Assembly (NCBI RefSeq): GCF_007970185.1
Contig: NZ_CP042431.1
Span: forward strand, 5,828,001 to 5,892,000
Length of the DNA: 64,000 nt
Source: Pseudobacter ginsenosidimutans
GTDB taxonomy: Bacteria > Bacteroidota > Bacteroidia > Chitinophagales > Chitinophagaceae
Reading direction: 5' to 3'
This document shows positions 1 through 7,793 of this stretch, piece after piece. How positions within the stretch are numbered: the first letter of the stretch is position 1; every line of letters begins with the position of its first letter. The notes under the pieces were generated by a model that worked only from the letters and a program-made list of their open reading frames with translations, was not told the origin of the DNA and made no database searches. The position numbers and the translations under genes were made by a program.

Positions 1-592
1 GGTCTTTTAATAATACGGCTCCGCGACCAATCACATTGATGGTAGCATTATCCATACTTATAGGGATACCTGCCGGGATGAAGATCCTGACTGTTGTGTT
101 GGGGGAACGCTGTCCGGCAGAGAAGGAAAGTTCCAGATCAGATTTAATGCCTGCAGTAACGGTTGACTTATGCAAAGTCAGATTCCCATTCAACGCCAGG
201 GGACGAAGATGGAGGTAATATCGCTTCAGTACTGTTCCATTCGAAGCGTCAGATAAAACCAATTGATCGCCTTCGTTTATAAGTCCGGCTGATCTGAGAG
301 AGCCATCTGTGCTTTCAATACTTGCCATTGAATGGTGCGGCAATTCAAATTGTTGCAATAAACTTCTTATATCAGGTAAAGTGCTTACCAGGCCACTATC
401 GGCAGGAGTATCAACAGTAAATGTATAAGTGCTGCCTTTCGTGATCAGGATTGTATCACCGGCGAAACCCGCAACATGATTTGCTCCGGCGCGAGAATTC
501 AATAAAGAAGAATTGGAATCCTGACCACTTGCCCTAATTGTAAACAATACACAAATGCAAAAAAAACGGAGATGTAATAAAGGTACTGCCAT
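1..592 (-). CDS. Secreted protein of unknown function, partial (3' end beyond window)
   Basis: Reading the minus strand from an ATG at 592 gives an uninterrupted frame of 197 codons to the left edge, so the C-terminus is missing. The N-terminus (MAVPLLHLRFFCICVLF) is a signal peptide-like hydrophobic segment. The body is rich in Ser, Thr, Gly and beta-forming residues, as in exported Bacteroidota surface proteins, for example the stretch PAGIPISMDNATINVIGRG near residues 174-192. No family was recognised. It is transcribed divergently from the RHS cassettes, separated by about 230 bp of AT-rich DNA. Coding status is supported by the long open frame with a signal peptide; function is unknown. 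Confidence 0.7.
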   Translation of the reverse strand, partial: MAVPLLHLRFFCICVLFTIRASGQDSNSSLLNSRAGANHVAGFAGDTILITKGSTYTFTVDTPADSGLVSTLPDIRSLLQQFELPHHSMASIESTDGSLRSAGLINEGDQLVLSDASNGTVLKRYYLHLRPLALNGNLTLHKSTVTAGIKSDLELSFSAGQRSPNTTVRIFIPAGIPISMDNATINVIGRGAVLLKD

Positions 593-819
593 CAATCTAT
601 ATTAATAATTTTCAGAATGATGAATGTAGAAACATTGTCTTTACTAAAAATATGACACATTGGCAAACCATTATCTAAAATTAACTGACAGAATAAAATT
701 GATAAGAAAAACATTTACACAGTTGTTTACGATTCTGCGCATTTAATAACTGAAACTGTACACTTATAAATCCATGCATTTGTAAATAACACCCAGTTCC
801 TATTTTTCAACATTGGTAG

Positions 820-2364
820 CATATTCTCTTATACCATAATGGTAAGATTACGGGTATTAGTAGAGGCGCAGGTATTCAGGTACCAGCCAGTGAGATAAGA
901 TATACTTATGATGCGGCGGGTACCCGGATCAGTAAATCAGTAGAAAAGAATGGAAGAAAAACCATCACCTGGTATGTGAGAGATGCGCAGGGGAATGTAA
1001 TGGCGACGTATAACAGTGATACCACCACCGCCACTCCGTTGCAGGGATTTGTGTTAAACGAAAGTGAGCGTTATATTTACGGTAGCAGCAGGCTGGGAGT
1101 GGTGAATGCAATACAGCCGGTTGACAATGGAAATGCGGGCCCCGCAGCAGTGGTTGATACAGGTGGGTTATTTGTGAGAGGTGAAAGGATGTATGAGTTG
1201 AGTAACCACTTAGGCAATGTGCTGGTGACTATCTCCGATAGAAAGAAAGGCATAGCAGATCCATTGAATGCTGCCTTGATTAAGTTCTTTGAACCAATTG
1301 TGTTAAGCGGGACAGATTATTATCCTTTTGGTATGGCAATGAGGGTAGGAGGAGATAATAAGTATAAGTATGGGTTTAATGGGAAAGAGAATGATAATGA
1401 GGTGAAGGGAACTGGAAATCAAATTGATTTTGGTTCAAGGGTACATGATGTTCGTATTGGCAGATTCCTTTCTATGGATCCCTTACAAGCAAAATACCCG
1501 TCATTTACGCCTTACCATTTTGCAGGTAATAATCCAACAGCATCGATTGACTATGACGGCAAAGACACAATACGTTTCATCACAACTAGAGTCTATTATC
1601 CATCAATAACTGGTCCTAGTGGAGTCAAAATTGGCGGCGGAGGTTCTACATCTCGTTCAATAGTCGTAATACAAGCCCAAGGCAAAGATGTCTTTTACGA
1701 TGAAGTGGTGATAAAAACCCTGTCTGCTCATGGTTTCTCCACAAATACGGGTAAAAAGGAGTTTTTCCCCAATGCACAACTTGGAGAGCCTGGAGGACCA
1801 CTTCAAGGAACTGGCATTACTAAATCTGATGGTGCACTCCCGTTTACAAAAAGAAATGACGAGGATCAAATAGCACTTTGGAAATTAACAACTCCACAGT
1901 TGACTAGTTATCTGATGAAAAAGGACCCTGTTCTTTATGGAGCTTTAGCTCTAGGGGCAGCGGGTATGCAAGTTGCTGAAAGAGGTCGACAAATTGCAAA
2001 TATTGCATTGTTATTCGAAGGATTTGCGATTGCACCGAGGACAGTAATTACTGCACAAAATATTAAGTTTATCGAACAACACCTTGCGCAATTCGGCAAA
2101 AAAGCAGAAAACGACATTATGCTTGATAGACTTCGAAAAATCGCAAACGGAGAAATAAAAGCTACACAGGTAGACGTTAACTTTGCTAAGCATGAATTAC
2201 GTGAACGGGAATTAGTAGGTAAGGGTATGAAATATGAGGACGCACATGTACAGGTGTTAAAAGAGATGAATATGTTTCATCGTGATTACGACATGAAGCT
2301 CTATACTGAGGAAGCTATAAAAGCAGGAAACGCACAAATAGAGAAAGAAGTTATGAATAAATAA
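820..2364 (+). CDS. Orphan YD-repeat/RHS C-terminal cassette 1 (5'-truncated polymorphic toxin)
   Basis: The frame opens after a TAG at 817-819 with no ATG; RHS-like sequence starts around 838 and the first usable start is GTG 976. The N-terminal part has YD-type repeats (IRYTYDAAG, WYVRDAQGNVMATY) and the core end SGTDYYPFGM then NGKENDNEVKG. After the DPLQAKYPSFTPYHFAGNNP box the sequence becomes cassette-specific. A middle section (KEFFPNAQ...LPFTKRNDED) resembles the same section of cassette 3. The last 90 residues (FAKHELRERELVGKGMKYEDAH, then HRDYDMKLYTEEAI) look like a conserved toxin domain; its activity was not identified. Full RHS proteins usually exceed 1,000 residues, so this is a displaced C-terminal end that could be reactivated by recombination with a complete rhs gene. 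Confidence 0.8.
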   Translation, partial: HILLYHNGKITGISRGAGIQVPASEIRYTYDAAGTRISKSVEKNGRKTITWYVRDAQGNVMATYNSDTTTATPLQGFVLNESERYIYGSSRLGVVNAIQPVDNGNAGPAAVVDTGGLFVRGERMYELSNHLGNVLVTISDRKKGIADPLNAALIKFFEPIVLSGTDYYPFGMAMRVGGDNKYKYGFNGKENDNEVKGTGNQIDFGSRVHDVRIGRFLSMDPLQAKYPSFTPYHFAGNNPTASIDYDGKDTIRFITTRVYYPSITGPSGVKIGGGGSTSRSIVVIQAQGKDVFYDEVVIKTLSAHGFSTNTGKKEFFPNAQLGEPGGPLQGTGITKSDGALPFTKRNDEDQIALWKLTTPQLTSYLMKKDPVLYGALALGAAGMQVAERGRQIANIALLFEGFAIAPRTVITAQNIKFIEQHLAQFGKKAENDIMLDRLRKIANGEIKATQVDVNFAKHELRERELVGKGMKYEDAHVQVLKEMNMFHRDYDMKLYTEEAIKAGNAQIEKEVMNK

Positions 2365-2374
2365 TTTATTTTGT

Positions 2375-2698
2375 ATGGAAATCAAAAAACATGAAAAGCT
2401 ATTGTTTTTACTGTTATTAAATAAAATGAAAGCGTGGAACAATTCCATTGAATTAATCAGGGTACTAGAATTCAAATTTGGAATATTCTATTTTAATGAT
2501 TTGGTGAATAGTATTCTTCATGAAGAATTCATTACTCGTGAATATGAGGGACAAGTGGGAAGCTATTTTCTAACTCAAAAAGGAATTGATGTCTTAAATA
2601 AGGATTATTTAGGAATCCAAAGATTGCTTCTAACTCAATATCCTGATCAAAACGACTTCTTAAACTCAATTTTCGCTAGAGAGAACTTGAATAAATAA
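2375..2698 (+). CDS. Probable immunity protein for RHS cassette 1
   Basis: A 107-residue cytosolic protein starting 10 bp after the cassette 1 stop codon. It has no signal peptide. The sequence is helix-rich and its centre (FNDLVNSILHEEFITRE) followed by a short strand-like YFLTQKGIDVL resembles a winged-helix layout. Position, size and lack of export signal fit the immunity partner of polymorphic toxins, which binds the toxin domain and protects the producer. No named immunity family was recognised, so the assignment rests on context. Repeat A follows directly. Confidence 0.6.
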   Translation: MEIKKHEKLLFLLLLNKMKAWNNSIELIRVLEFKFGIFYFNDLVNSILHEEFITREYEGQVGSYFLTQKGIDVLNKDYLGIQRLLLTQYPDQNDFLNSIFARENLNK

Positions 2699-2724
2699 AG
2701 TATAGTTGGTAGTATAAAACTAAT

Positions 2725-2773
2725 CACCAGCTAAATAATCCTCAAAAGGATTGGCTTAACGGTCAATCCTTTT
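2725..2773 (+). repeat. Cassette-end hairpin repeat, copy A
   Basis: A conserved block containing CTAAATAATCCTC followed by a 10-bp perfect inverted repeat, AAAAGGATTG (2744-2753) and CAATCCTTTT (2764-2773), around the loop GCTTAACGGT. The trailing T-run makes it a plausible intrinsic terminator for the toxin/immunity pair. The same block occurs at 4327, 4777 and 16969, each time after an immunity-type gene. Confidence 0.85.
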
Positions 2774-2781
2774 CTTAATAG

Positions 2782-3921
2782 AAGATAACAGATATTCAAA
2801 GTTCTTTGATAAGCCATTTTGAGCCGATAATGTTGAGTGGAACTGATTATTATCCATTTGGTATGGCGATGAGAGTGGGAGGGGATAATAAGTATAAGTT
2901 TGGGTTTAATGGACAGGAAATGTCTAATGAGATTAAAGGAGAAGGTAATAGTTATACTGCTGAGTTTTGGGAATATGATCCAAGGATAGGAAGGAGGTGG
3001 AATTTGGATCCCAGACCTGTTATGGGATACAGCCCTTATTCTGCTTATACAAATAATCCAATTGTTTTTAGTGACCCTTATGGTGATAATTCAGTTGTAG
3101 GTGCAACAGGAACTCATAAAGTAGAAATTGATGAAAAGACTAATAAGCTAGGATTTTATGAAGCTGGAAAAGATTATTTCTTAAGTGGAACAAAGACTAA
3201 GGTTCCAATAAAAGCTGGGCAGTTACGATCCTTTACAAATGAATTGGGTACATTTAGTGCGAGATGGACACAAATCACTGATAATTTCATAGGATTTGAA
3301 GGATATAAGAATGATGACGGGCTGACTTATGAACAGGCATTTAATAAGTTTTGGTCTAGCTGGGATACGAAGTTAGCACTATGGTTGAAGAATTTTGGAG
3401 AAGCGGGGCTTCGTAGTTATGAGGCAGATCCAGTAGCTCATAATCTTAAAGTTTCGACAAGCCTATTAATGATGGGATCATCTTCTATAGTTATGGAAGC
3501 TATGCCATTGAGCTTCTCCACGAAGGCAACAACAAAGCTAGATGACATGTCAGCCTTAGGAACACTGACATTTGCTCCTAAAAGAGCGGATTTGGCTTTT
3601 GGTCTATTAGATGATTTGCATTCATTTTCAGCAACAACTGGCTTCGCTAATTATCGGCAATTCTCAACAGGAGCATTTAATAAAGCAGAAATACAAGCAG
3701 CAATAATGAACCCTAATAACAACCTTCATTTTAACTTAGAAGGGTTCAAAAACTGGAAGTATCTAAAATATGCACAAAATCCTGTAGGCCCATCACCTGT
3801 ATTAGGGAATGTGACAAATTGGGAAATGTATTTAATTAAGAATACACCGGGGGTTATCGATAGAACAACCTTCTATAAAAAAATAAATGGAGCATACCAG
3901 ATTGCACCAAAACCTAGATAA
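2782..3921 (+). CDS. Orphan RHS C-terminal cassette 2 (5'-truncated polymorphic toxin)
   Basis: The frame is open from 2782 (stop just upstream at 2779) and has no ATG before the RHS core; the first possible start is TTG 2806. It keeps only the last stretch of the core (FEPIMLSGTDYYPFGM, NGQEMSNEIKGEG, YDPRIGRRWNLDP, YSPYSAYTNNPIVFSDPYG). A roughly 280-residue specific region follows that shares nothing obvious with the other cassettes. It includes a hydrophobic stretch (STSLLMMGSSSIVMEAMPL) and ends in a basic tail (FYKKINGAYQIAPKPR). The toxin activity was not identified. The junction at 2797-2822 carries a short extra segment relative to the matching part of cassettes 1 and 3, which looks like a recombination scar. 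The immunity-type gene starts 3 bp downstream. Confidence 0.75.
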   Translation, partial: KITDIQSSLISHFEPIMLSGTDYYPFGMAMRVGGDNKYKFGFNGQEMSNEIKGEGNSYTAEFWEYDPRIGRRWNLDPRPVMGYSPYSAYTNNPIVFSDPYGDNSVVGATGTHKVEIDEKTNKLGFYEAGKDYFLSGTKTKVPIKAGQLRSFTNELGTFSARWTQITDNFIGFEGYKNDDGLTYEQAFNKFWSSWDTKLALWLKNFGEAGLRSYEADPVAHNLKVSTSLLMMGSSSIVMEAMPLSFSTKATTKLDDMSALGTLTFAPKRADLAFGLLDDLHSFSATTGFANYRQFSTGAFNKAEIQAAIMNPNNNLHFNLEGFKNWKYLKYAQNPVGPSPVLGNVTNWEMYLIKNTPGVIDRTTFYKKINGAYQIAPKPR

Positions 3922-3923
3922 TT

Positions 3924-4301
3924 ATGAACTATAAATCAGAACGAAAATTTAAGTTATGGGCATATGCAGCAAGTCATTCAATATTAGTTTTAAGAAGTTT
4001 GAATAATGAGGAAAACTATGAAGATGGCTTCAATATTGACGTGGAGTTTTGGGGAGTAATGTATTTGGATATCCCTTCTATAATGAATGGACTGACAATC
4101 AGTGAGATTAATAGTGAAATTCCTGAAAAATTATTGGATATCGTAGCTCCTCCAGATGCATATGTGTTTAAAATAGAGTCTGACAAAGTCTATTACATAG
4201 TTGCTGCAAATTGGCGTGCAGGATCAAATAATTGGATTGAAGAAAACAGAATAAATTCACCTGAATTGAATTATGATAAAATACTAGGATCATTTCGATA
4301 A
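3924..4301 (+). CDS. Probable immunity protein for RHS cassette 2
   Basis: A 125-residue acidic, cytosolic protein starting 3 bp after the toxin cassette stop, so translational coupling is likely. The sequence is rich in Trp, Tyr and acidic residues (NIDVEFWGVMYLDIPSI, VYYIVAANWRAGSNNW), as is common in alpha/beta immunity proteins. No named family was recognised. Repeat B follows its stop codon by about 25 bp, closing the cassette. The assignment is by position and size. Confidence 0.6.
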   Translation: MNYKSERKFKLWAYAASHSILVLRSLNNEENYEDGFNIDVEFWGVMYLDIPSIMNGLTISEINSEIPEKLLDIVAPPDAYVFKIESDKVYYIVAANWRAGSNNWIEENRINSPELNYDKILGSFR

Positions 4302-4326
4302 CATCCAATGGTCAGTGTACAATTTA

Positions 4327-4376
4327 TCAACTGCTAAATAACACTCAAAAGGATTAGCTTAATGGTCAATTCTTTT
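4327..4376 (+). repeat. Cassette-end hairpin repeat, copy B (degenerate)
   Basis: Same layout as copy A with several changes: CTAAATAACACTC, then AAAAGGATT at 4347 and AATTCTTTT ending at 4376, with loop AGCTTAATGGTC. The stem is weaker than in the other copies. It is followed at 4383-4398 by TTCAGCATATTCTGAA, a near-palindrome that also follows copy C at 4830-4845. Confidence 0.75.
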
Positions 4377-4505
4377 AGTAAGTTCAGCATATTCTGAATA
4401 GTTCTGTATATGGATCCAGATTCACTGTTAATCTACCGACTTAGGTATGCGGAATACACGTAGACCTGCATAGGATGAAAAATATTTTATAAAGTAATTT
4501 TGGGG

Positions 4506-4772
4506 ATGAATTTGAATTGCGTGGAAGCACCAACACTCGAATATGGTCAGATAGCCCTGTTATTGTGCGATAGCAGAACTGGGCATGTCTTACAAAAGAA
4601 TGGAATAGATTTATTTCTTCAAGGTCAAGAGGAACCATTTTTTATAGAGGATTCAATTGAAAAAGCAAAGAGTAATATTATTAGACTTTTCCAAATCAAT
4701 CCTAATCTTGAAATTCTAATGTATGATCATAATGGCGCTTTAATTGAAATACTTAGACAAGGTATGGTATGA
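4506..4772 (+). CDS. Orphan immunity-like protein
   Basis: An 88-residue ORF starting at ATG 4506 (a TTG at 4500 is also possible). It lies between repeats B and C, the position an immunity gene would occupy, but with no RHS toxin fragment directly before it. The sequence (YGQIALLLCDSRTGHVLQ, NPNLEILMYDHNGALIEIL) is a small alpha/beta cytosolic protein of no recognised family. A likely history is a toxin cassette whose toxin part was deleted while its immunity gene stayed, which in known RHS arrays can protect against kin carrying the lost toxin. This is inferred from position only. Confidence 0.5.
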   Translation: MNLNCVEAPTLEYGQIALLLCDSRTGHVLQKNGIDLFLQGQEEPFFIEDSIEKAKSNIIRLFQINPNLEILMYDHNGALIEILRQGMV

Positions 4773-4776
4773 CTTA

Positions 4777-4823
4777 TCACCTGAATAATACTCAAAAGGA
4801 TTGGCTTAACTGTCAATCCTTTT
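4777..4823 (+). repeat. Cassette-end hairpin repeat, copy C
   Basis: TCACCTGAATAATACTC followed by a perfect stem AAAAGGATTG (4794-4803) and CAATCCTTTT (4814-4823), loop GCTTAACTGT, then more T residues. It starts 4 bp after the orphan immunity stop. The TTCAGCATATTCTGAA motif follows at 4830-4845. Confidence 0.85.
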
Positions 4824-4856
4824 TCTGTGTTCAGCATATTCTGAAACTAACAAAAG

Positions 4857-4877
4857 AAGCAGGCGCAATGCCTGCTT
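4857..4877 (-). terminator. Intrinsic terminator of the HNH endonuclease gene
   Basis: An 8-bp perfect inverted repeat, AAGCAGGC (4857-4864) and GCCTGCTT (4870-4877), with a 5-nt loop. On the minus strand it lies 7 bp past the HNH gene stop and is followed by a T-rich run (CTTTTGTT). Confidence 0.65.
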
Positions 4878-4884
4878 TGTTCTA

Positions 4885-5418
4885 TTAGGCAGCCAATTGC
4901 AGACAAGTGTGATTTTTCGTCAGAGATCTCAGAATATACTTACAAGTGCTGTAAGGTATACCATACGCCTTTGCAGCCTCTCGTATGCTGTCATACTCCT
5001 GATTAGTACAATTGTCAATAACTTTTCTGTGGTTCTGATTAGGGGGCTTAGATAAGCCTGTATCGTGCGCATGTTTCATGTTGTTTGCCGGTGATGACCA
5101 TTCTAAATTCTCGATTCTGTTATCTGTTTTTATTCCATTGAGGTGATTCACCTGTGAGAGATTGGCTGGATTTGGAATAAATGCCTCTGCAATGAGACGA
5201 TGCAGAAAAGCAGACTTCTTTTTACCGTTCTTATATAGACGAGTGTCAAGATATCCGAAGTTGTTTAGTCTAATAGTAATGGACCTGCCTTTTATTCGAC
5301 AGAGCTTCCCGTTTTTAGTCTTGATAATTCTGTCAATGCTCTTTAGGTTTCCCTGATCGCTGACGAAGTAGCCGTCAAATCCGACGACTGGTCTCCAAGT
5401 TTCTTTGATTTCTTCCAT
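4885..5418 (-). CDS. HNH homing endonuclease-like protein (NUMOD4-HNH)
   Basis: A 177-residue protein. The N-terminus (ETWRPVVGFDGYFVSDQGNLKS, residues about 6-27) is a NUMOD4 motif, and the centre (AFLHRLIAEAFIPNP, then VNHLNGIKTDNRIENLEW) is the HNH_3 nuclease core with the His-Asn-Asn signature. The C-terminal part (DSIREAAKAYGIPYSTCKYIL) is a NUMOD1-like DNA-binding helix. Such free-standing nucleases are common in phages and integrative elements, where they cut unoccupied target sites. It lies alone at the left end of the element, reading outward, with its own terminator. Family assignment is confident; a role in element homing is inferred. Confidence 0.85.
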   Translation of the reverse strand: MEEIKETWRPVVGFDGYFVSDQGNLKSIDRIIKTKNGKLCRIKGRSITIRLNNFGYLDTRLYKNGKKKSAFLHRLIAEAFIPNPANLSQVNHLNGIKTDNRIENLEWSSPANNMKHAHDTGLSKPPNQNHRKVIDNCTNQEYDSIREAAKAYGIPYSTCKYILRSLTKNHTCLQLAA

Positions 5419-5601
5419 AAAATTGTTTTTTTCATACTCCTGAATGTTTTTGTGTACATCATGGAATGTTTGTGTTTAAATGTTTGTTTATTTCAGGTCC
5501 ACAGACTGATGGTTTAATACTTATAGTGTTTCTAACTGTACAAAAAGAGGGAATATTATAAATGAGAGATTATAAGAGAGTATTATTTCAATCTTTTCTA
5601 A

Positions 5602-6459
5602 TCAAGCCCTCACAAGTCGGTTTTTCAATGCTCTAATCACCGCTTTTTGGCTACTAAATCTCATACAACTTATTATTTCATCAAAAGTCCTTTCACGAAA
5701 CAGATAAACTGTAGCTCCTTTAGATTTTCGCTTTTTTACATCATAGCGCCTGTTAGCTGGCAAATGCCTGAATAGTGAAAAATCTGGGCTATTTAAAGTT
5801 TGAATTACTTCGTAATGCTTCTTTCTCCTGATATAGTTTAGCCTTATTAGTCGGTTCTTAATTCGATCTGCCTGAGATTTACTTACATTCCATAATTGGC
5901 CCAGTTTTTCAAGTGAGATTCCAATATAGGCTGTGATATATTTCTTTGCTTTCAGTACTTGTAATGCACTCTCATTTTTTAATGCGGAACGTCCAGCCTT
6001 CTTTATTATCACAGCCCTTCTTGCATGCTCTCTCCTTTTTATCTCGAAGCAGAGGATAGTGGAGCTAATGAAATCAACGATATGCCTTGCATCTTCAACT
6101 ACATCAAACTCTACAATAGAAGGTTCATACAAGCCATATTTCATTCTAAGCCACTTAAAGCTCCTTATATAAACTGTATTGCTCTTTTTGTCCAGCCCCA
6201 CCCAGTTTTCATTAATGAGCATGCTCATATACTTATTAAAGGAACGAGTAGTCTTTATGTCTAAAGTATTCATTAAAAATGCCTTCCAATCATGATTAAA
6301 TTCTGCATGTCCATCACAGGACGCTTTTAAGAGCAAATACAGGCCAAGAGCCTTTTGCAGCTTATTAGCATGCGCATACTTAATTAATTGAACAGGCACA
6401 CAAAGGGTGGCGCGCTGTAACACAATAAATAGTTGAGGTGAGATAAATATTAATTCCAA
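5602..6459 (-). CDS. Winged-helix DNA-binding protein, possible replication initiator of the element
   Basis: A 285-residue basic protein with a TTG start at 6459. No enzyme motif is visible. Residues about 30-115 (LQKALGLYLLLKAS...TRSFNKYMSMLINENWV) and 190-220 (LEKLGQLWNVSKSQADRIKNRLIRLNYI) each look like a winged-helix or helix-turn-helix unit. The second resembles the DNA-binding parts of element replication initiators and DnaD-like proteins. The C-terminus is very basic (RRYDVKKRKSKG). It lies in the left half of the element behind a 415-bp non-coding region. No exact family was recognised; a role in replication or regulation is inferred from the fold pattern and neighbours. Confidence 0.5.
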   Translation of the reverse strand: MELIFISPQLFIVLQRATLCVPVQLIKYAHANKLQKALGLYLLLKASCDGHAEFNHDWKAFLMNTLDIKTTRSFNKYMSMLINENWVGLDKKSNTVYIRSFKWLRMKYGLYEPSIVEFDVVEDARHIVDFISSTILCFEIKRREHARRAVIIKKAGRSALKNESALQVLKAKKYITAYIGISLEKLGQLWNVSKSQADRIKNRLIRLNYIRRKKHYEVIQTLNSPDFSLFRHLPANRRYDVKKRKSKGATVYLFRERTFDEIISCMRFSSQKAVIRALKNRLVRA

Positions 6460-6816
6460 AACTAGGAGACTTTAACTCCTCCCAAGCATCAGCATATTGC
6501 TTTGATATGGGGTCTATAAAGAGAAGAAATACAGCAGAAATGAACTACAAAATATTTATTTTCTTACGTCTGCAAAGTTAAATCAAATGATCTTTTTTCA
6601 AAATGTGTAATCAAAAATGCTTATTGTGGTTCGGCTCTATATACTGTAACTGAAATAATCAATTTTGGTTCCTTTGAATGCCTTTTCATTCCATTAGTAG
6701 AGTGACCTTAAATCATCGAAATTACTGTTCAGCAGTAAAGTTAATCCTGCCTATAAGTTTTAGACAGGTCGATATTACATACATAATTCCTGTCTTTACA
6801 AACAATACTATTTTCA
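6460..6816. other. AT-rich intergenic region between divergent element genes
   Basis: About 400 bp separate the minus-strand winged-helix gene and the plus-strand lipoprotein gene. It is AT-rich, has no ORF of note, and contains no clear repeats or structured RNA. The promoter/operator described next lies at its right end. If the winged-helix protein is a replication initiator, this would be a natural place for an origin, but no iterons were seen. Confidence 0.4.
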
Positions 6817-6840
6817 TATATTTGGTGTCATATTTGACAC
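6817..6840 (+). promoter_or_regulatory. Bacteroidota -7 promoter element with overlapping inverted-repeat operator
   Basis: TATATTTG (6817-6824) matches the Bacteroidota -7 consensus TAnnTTTG exactly. It abuts a perfect inverted repeat, GTGTCA (6825-6830) and TGACAC (6835-6840), with a 4-bp spacer that would cover the start of transcription, about 35 bp before the lipoprotein ATG. No good -33 TTG was seen. Possible binders are the nearby XRE regulators; this is inferred. Confidence 0.45.
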
Positions 6841-6874
6841 TCTATATGTGATACTTCTCTATAAAACAATTCTT

Positions 6875-7492
6875 ATGAGCAAAAAAATCATACTACTGTT
6901 ATTTGTCTCAAGCATTGTCATAATTGCTTGCAACGATTCATTAAAGGAAAGAGAATTAGCCTTAAAGGAGAGGGAGCTTTCAATCCGTGAAAAAGAATTA
7001 GCCAGTGAAAAGAAACCTATATCTGCGTCTACAGATAATAAGGCCACACCAACTGTAAGTAATCCACAAACTCGGGAAGTAAAAAAGAATAAGAAATACA
7101 TTTTTGTTGTTTTGAAAGCCAAGCAGCCTGCTTTGCATACAGTTACCAATAAACAAGAGTATTCTACTGATGCTGGAGGTATTAGTGTGCCGATTGGAGA
7201 CAGGTATAGTTATGTCACGTTGATGGAGACCAATTATTATACATCAGAAGTAATCGAAGTTGGGGATTACAGTATTGCTAAGCAATACAAGCTCATGGAT
7301 CAATTTGAATTTCAGATCAAGGAGAAAATTGAGGAAGACGACAGGCAATATTATTTTGAAGTCAATACCAAAGTATATTCAAATAGAGATGGATATCATG
7401 CCTATGCCTCAGAAATTGTGAACCGAAAATGTTTTGTCTATGATTCCTATGAAAAGGCATCGATAGAATGCAAGAAATCGATCCGGTTTTAG
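6875..7492 (+). CDS. Lipoprotein of unknown function with heptad-like repeat
   Basis: The start is taken at ATG 6875, giving MSKKIILLLFVSSIVIIACN, a signal peptide ending in a lipobox (IIAC), so the mature protein would carry a lipid on Cys18 or so. Residues about 21-45 contain near-identical charged repeats (KERELALKERELSIREKEL) that should form a short coiled coil. A Ser/Thr/Lys-rich linker and a C-terminal domain of about 120 residues follow. That domain is rich in Tyr and beta-strand pattern and has no recognised family. In the element it stands alone on the plus strand, with an operator-like promoter in front. Confidence 0.65.
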   Translation: MSKKIILLLFVSSIVIIACNDSLKERELALKERELSIREKELASEKKPISASTDNKATPTVSNPQTREVKKNKKYIFVVLKAKQPALHTVTNKQEYSTDAGGISVPIGDRYSYVTLMETNYYTSEVIEVGDYSIAKQYKLMDQFEFQIKEKIEEDDRQYYFEVNTKVYSNRDGYHAYASEIVNRKCFVYDSYEKASIECKKSIRF

Positions 7493-7499
7493 CAGTCAA

Positions 7500-7709
7500 T
7501 TAATATCTTCCCTCAATCAACACAGTGTAAGGTTTGATGTCGTAATATTTGCATAGATCAAATAAAGCCCAAATTCCTACATTTCCGCATTTGCCAGTTT
7601 CCAGTTTGTAAAGTGTGGTCATAGAGATATTCGCATGATAGGCTACAGTAGCTCTTGTCAATCCCTTTGATTTACGCAATCCAGAAAGATTTTGTCCAAT
7701 AACAGCCAT
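7500..7709 (-). CDS. XRE-family helix-turn-helix regulator (short)
   Basis: A 69-residue protein that is essentially one Cro/C1-type helix-turn-helix domain (IGQNLSGLRKSKGLTRATVAYHANISMTTLYKLETGK). The end (LFDLCKYYDIKPYTVL) is the usual last helix of the family. It lies tail to tail with the lipoprotein gene (7 bp between stops). It lacks any effector domain, so it is likely a simple DNA-binding repressor of element genes; its target is unknown. Confidence 0.8.
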   Translation of the reverse strand: MAVIGQNLSGLRKSKGLTRATVAYHANISMTTLYKLETGKCGNVGIWALFDLCKYYDIKPYTVLIEGRY

Positions 7710-7793
7710 ACAAGTTTCAGTGTGGCTTTTTCATTATTTTGAGATTTCATTGAATCGAAATATTTAAGAATGACAACGGCATACTAATGCAGA

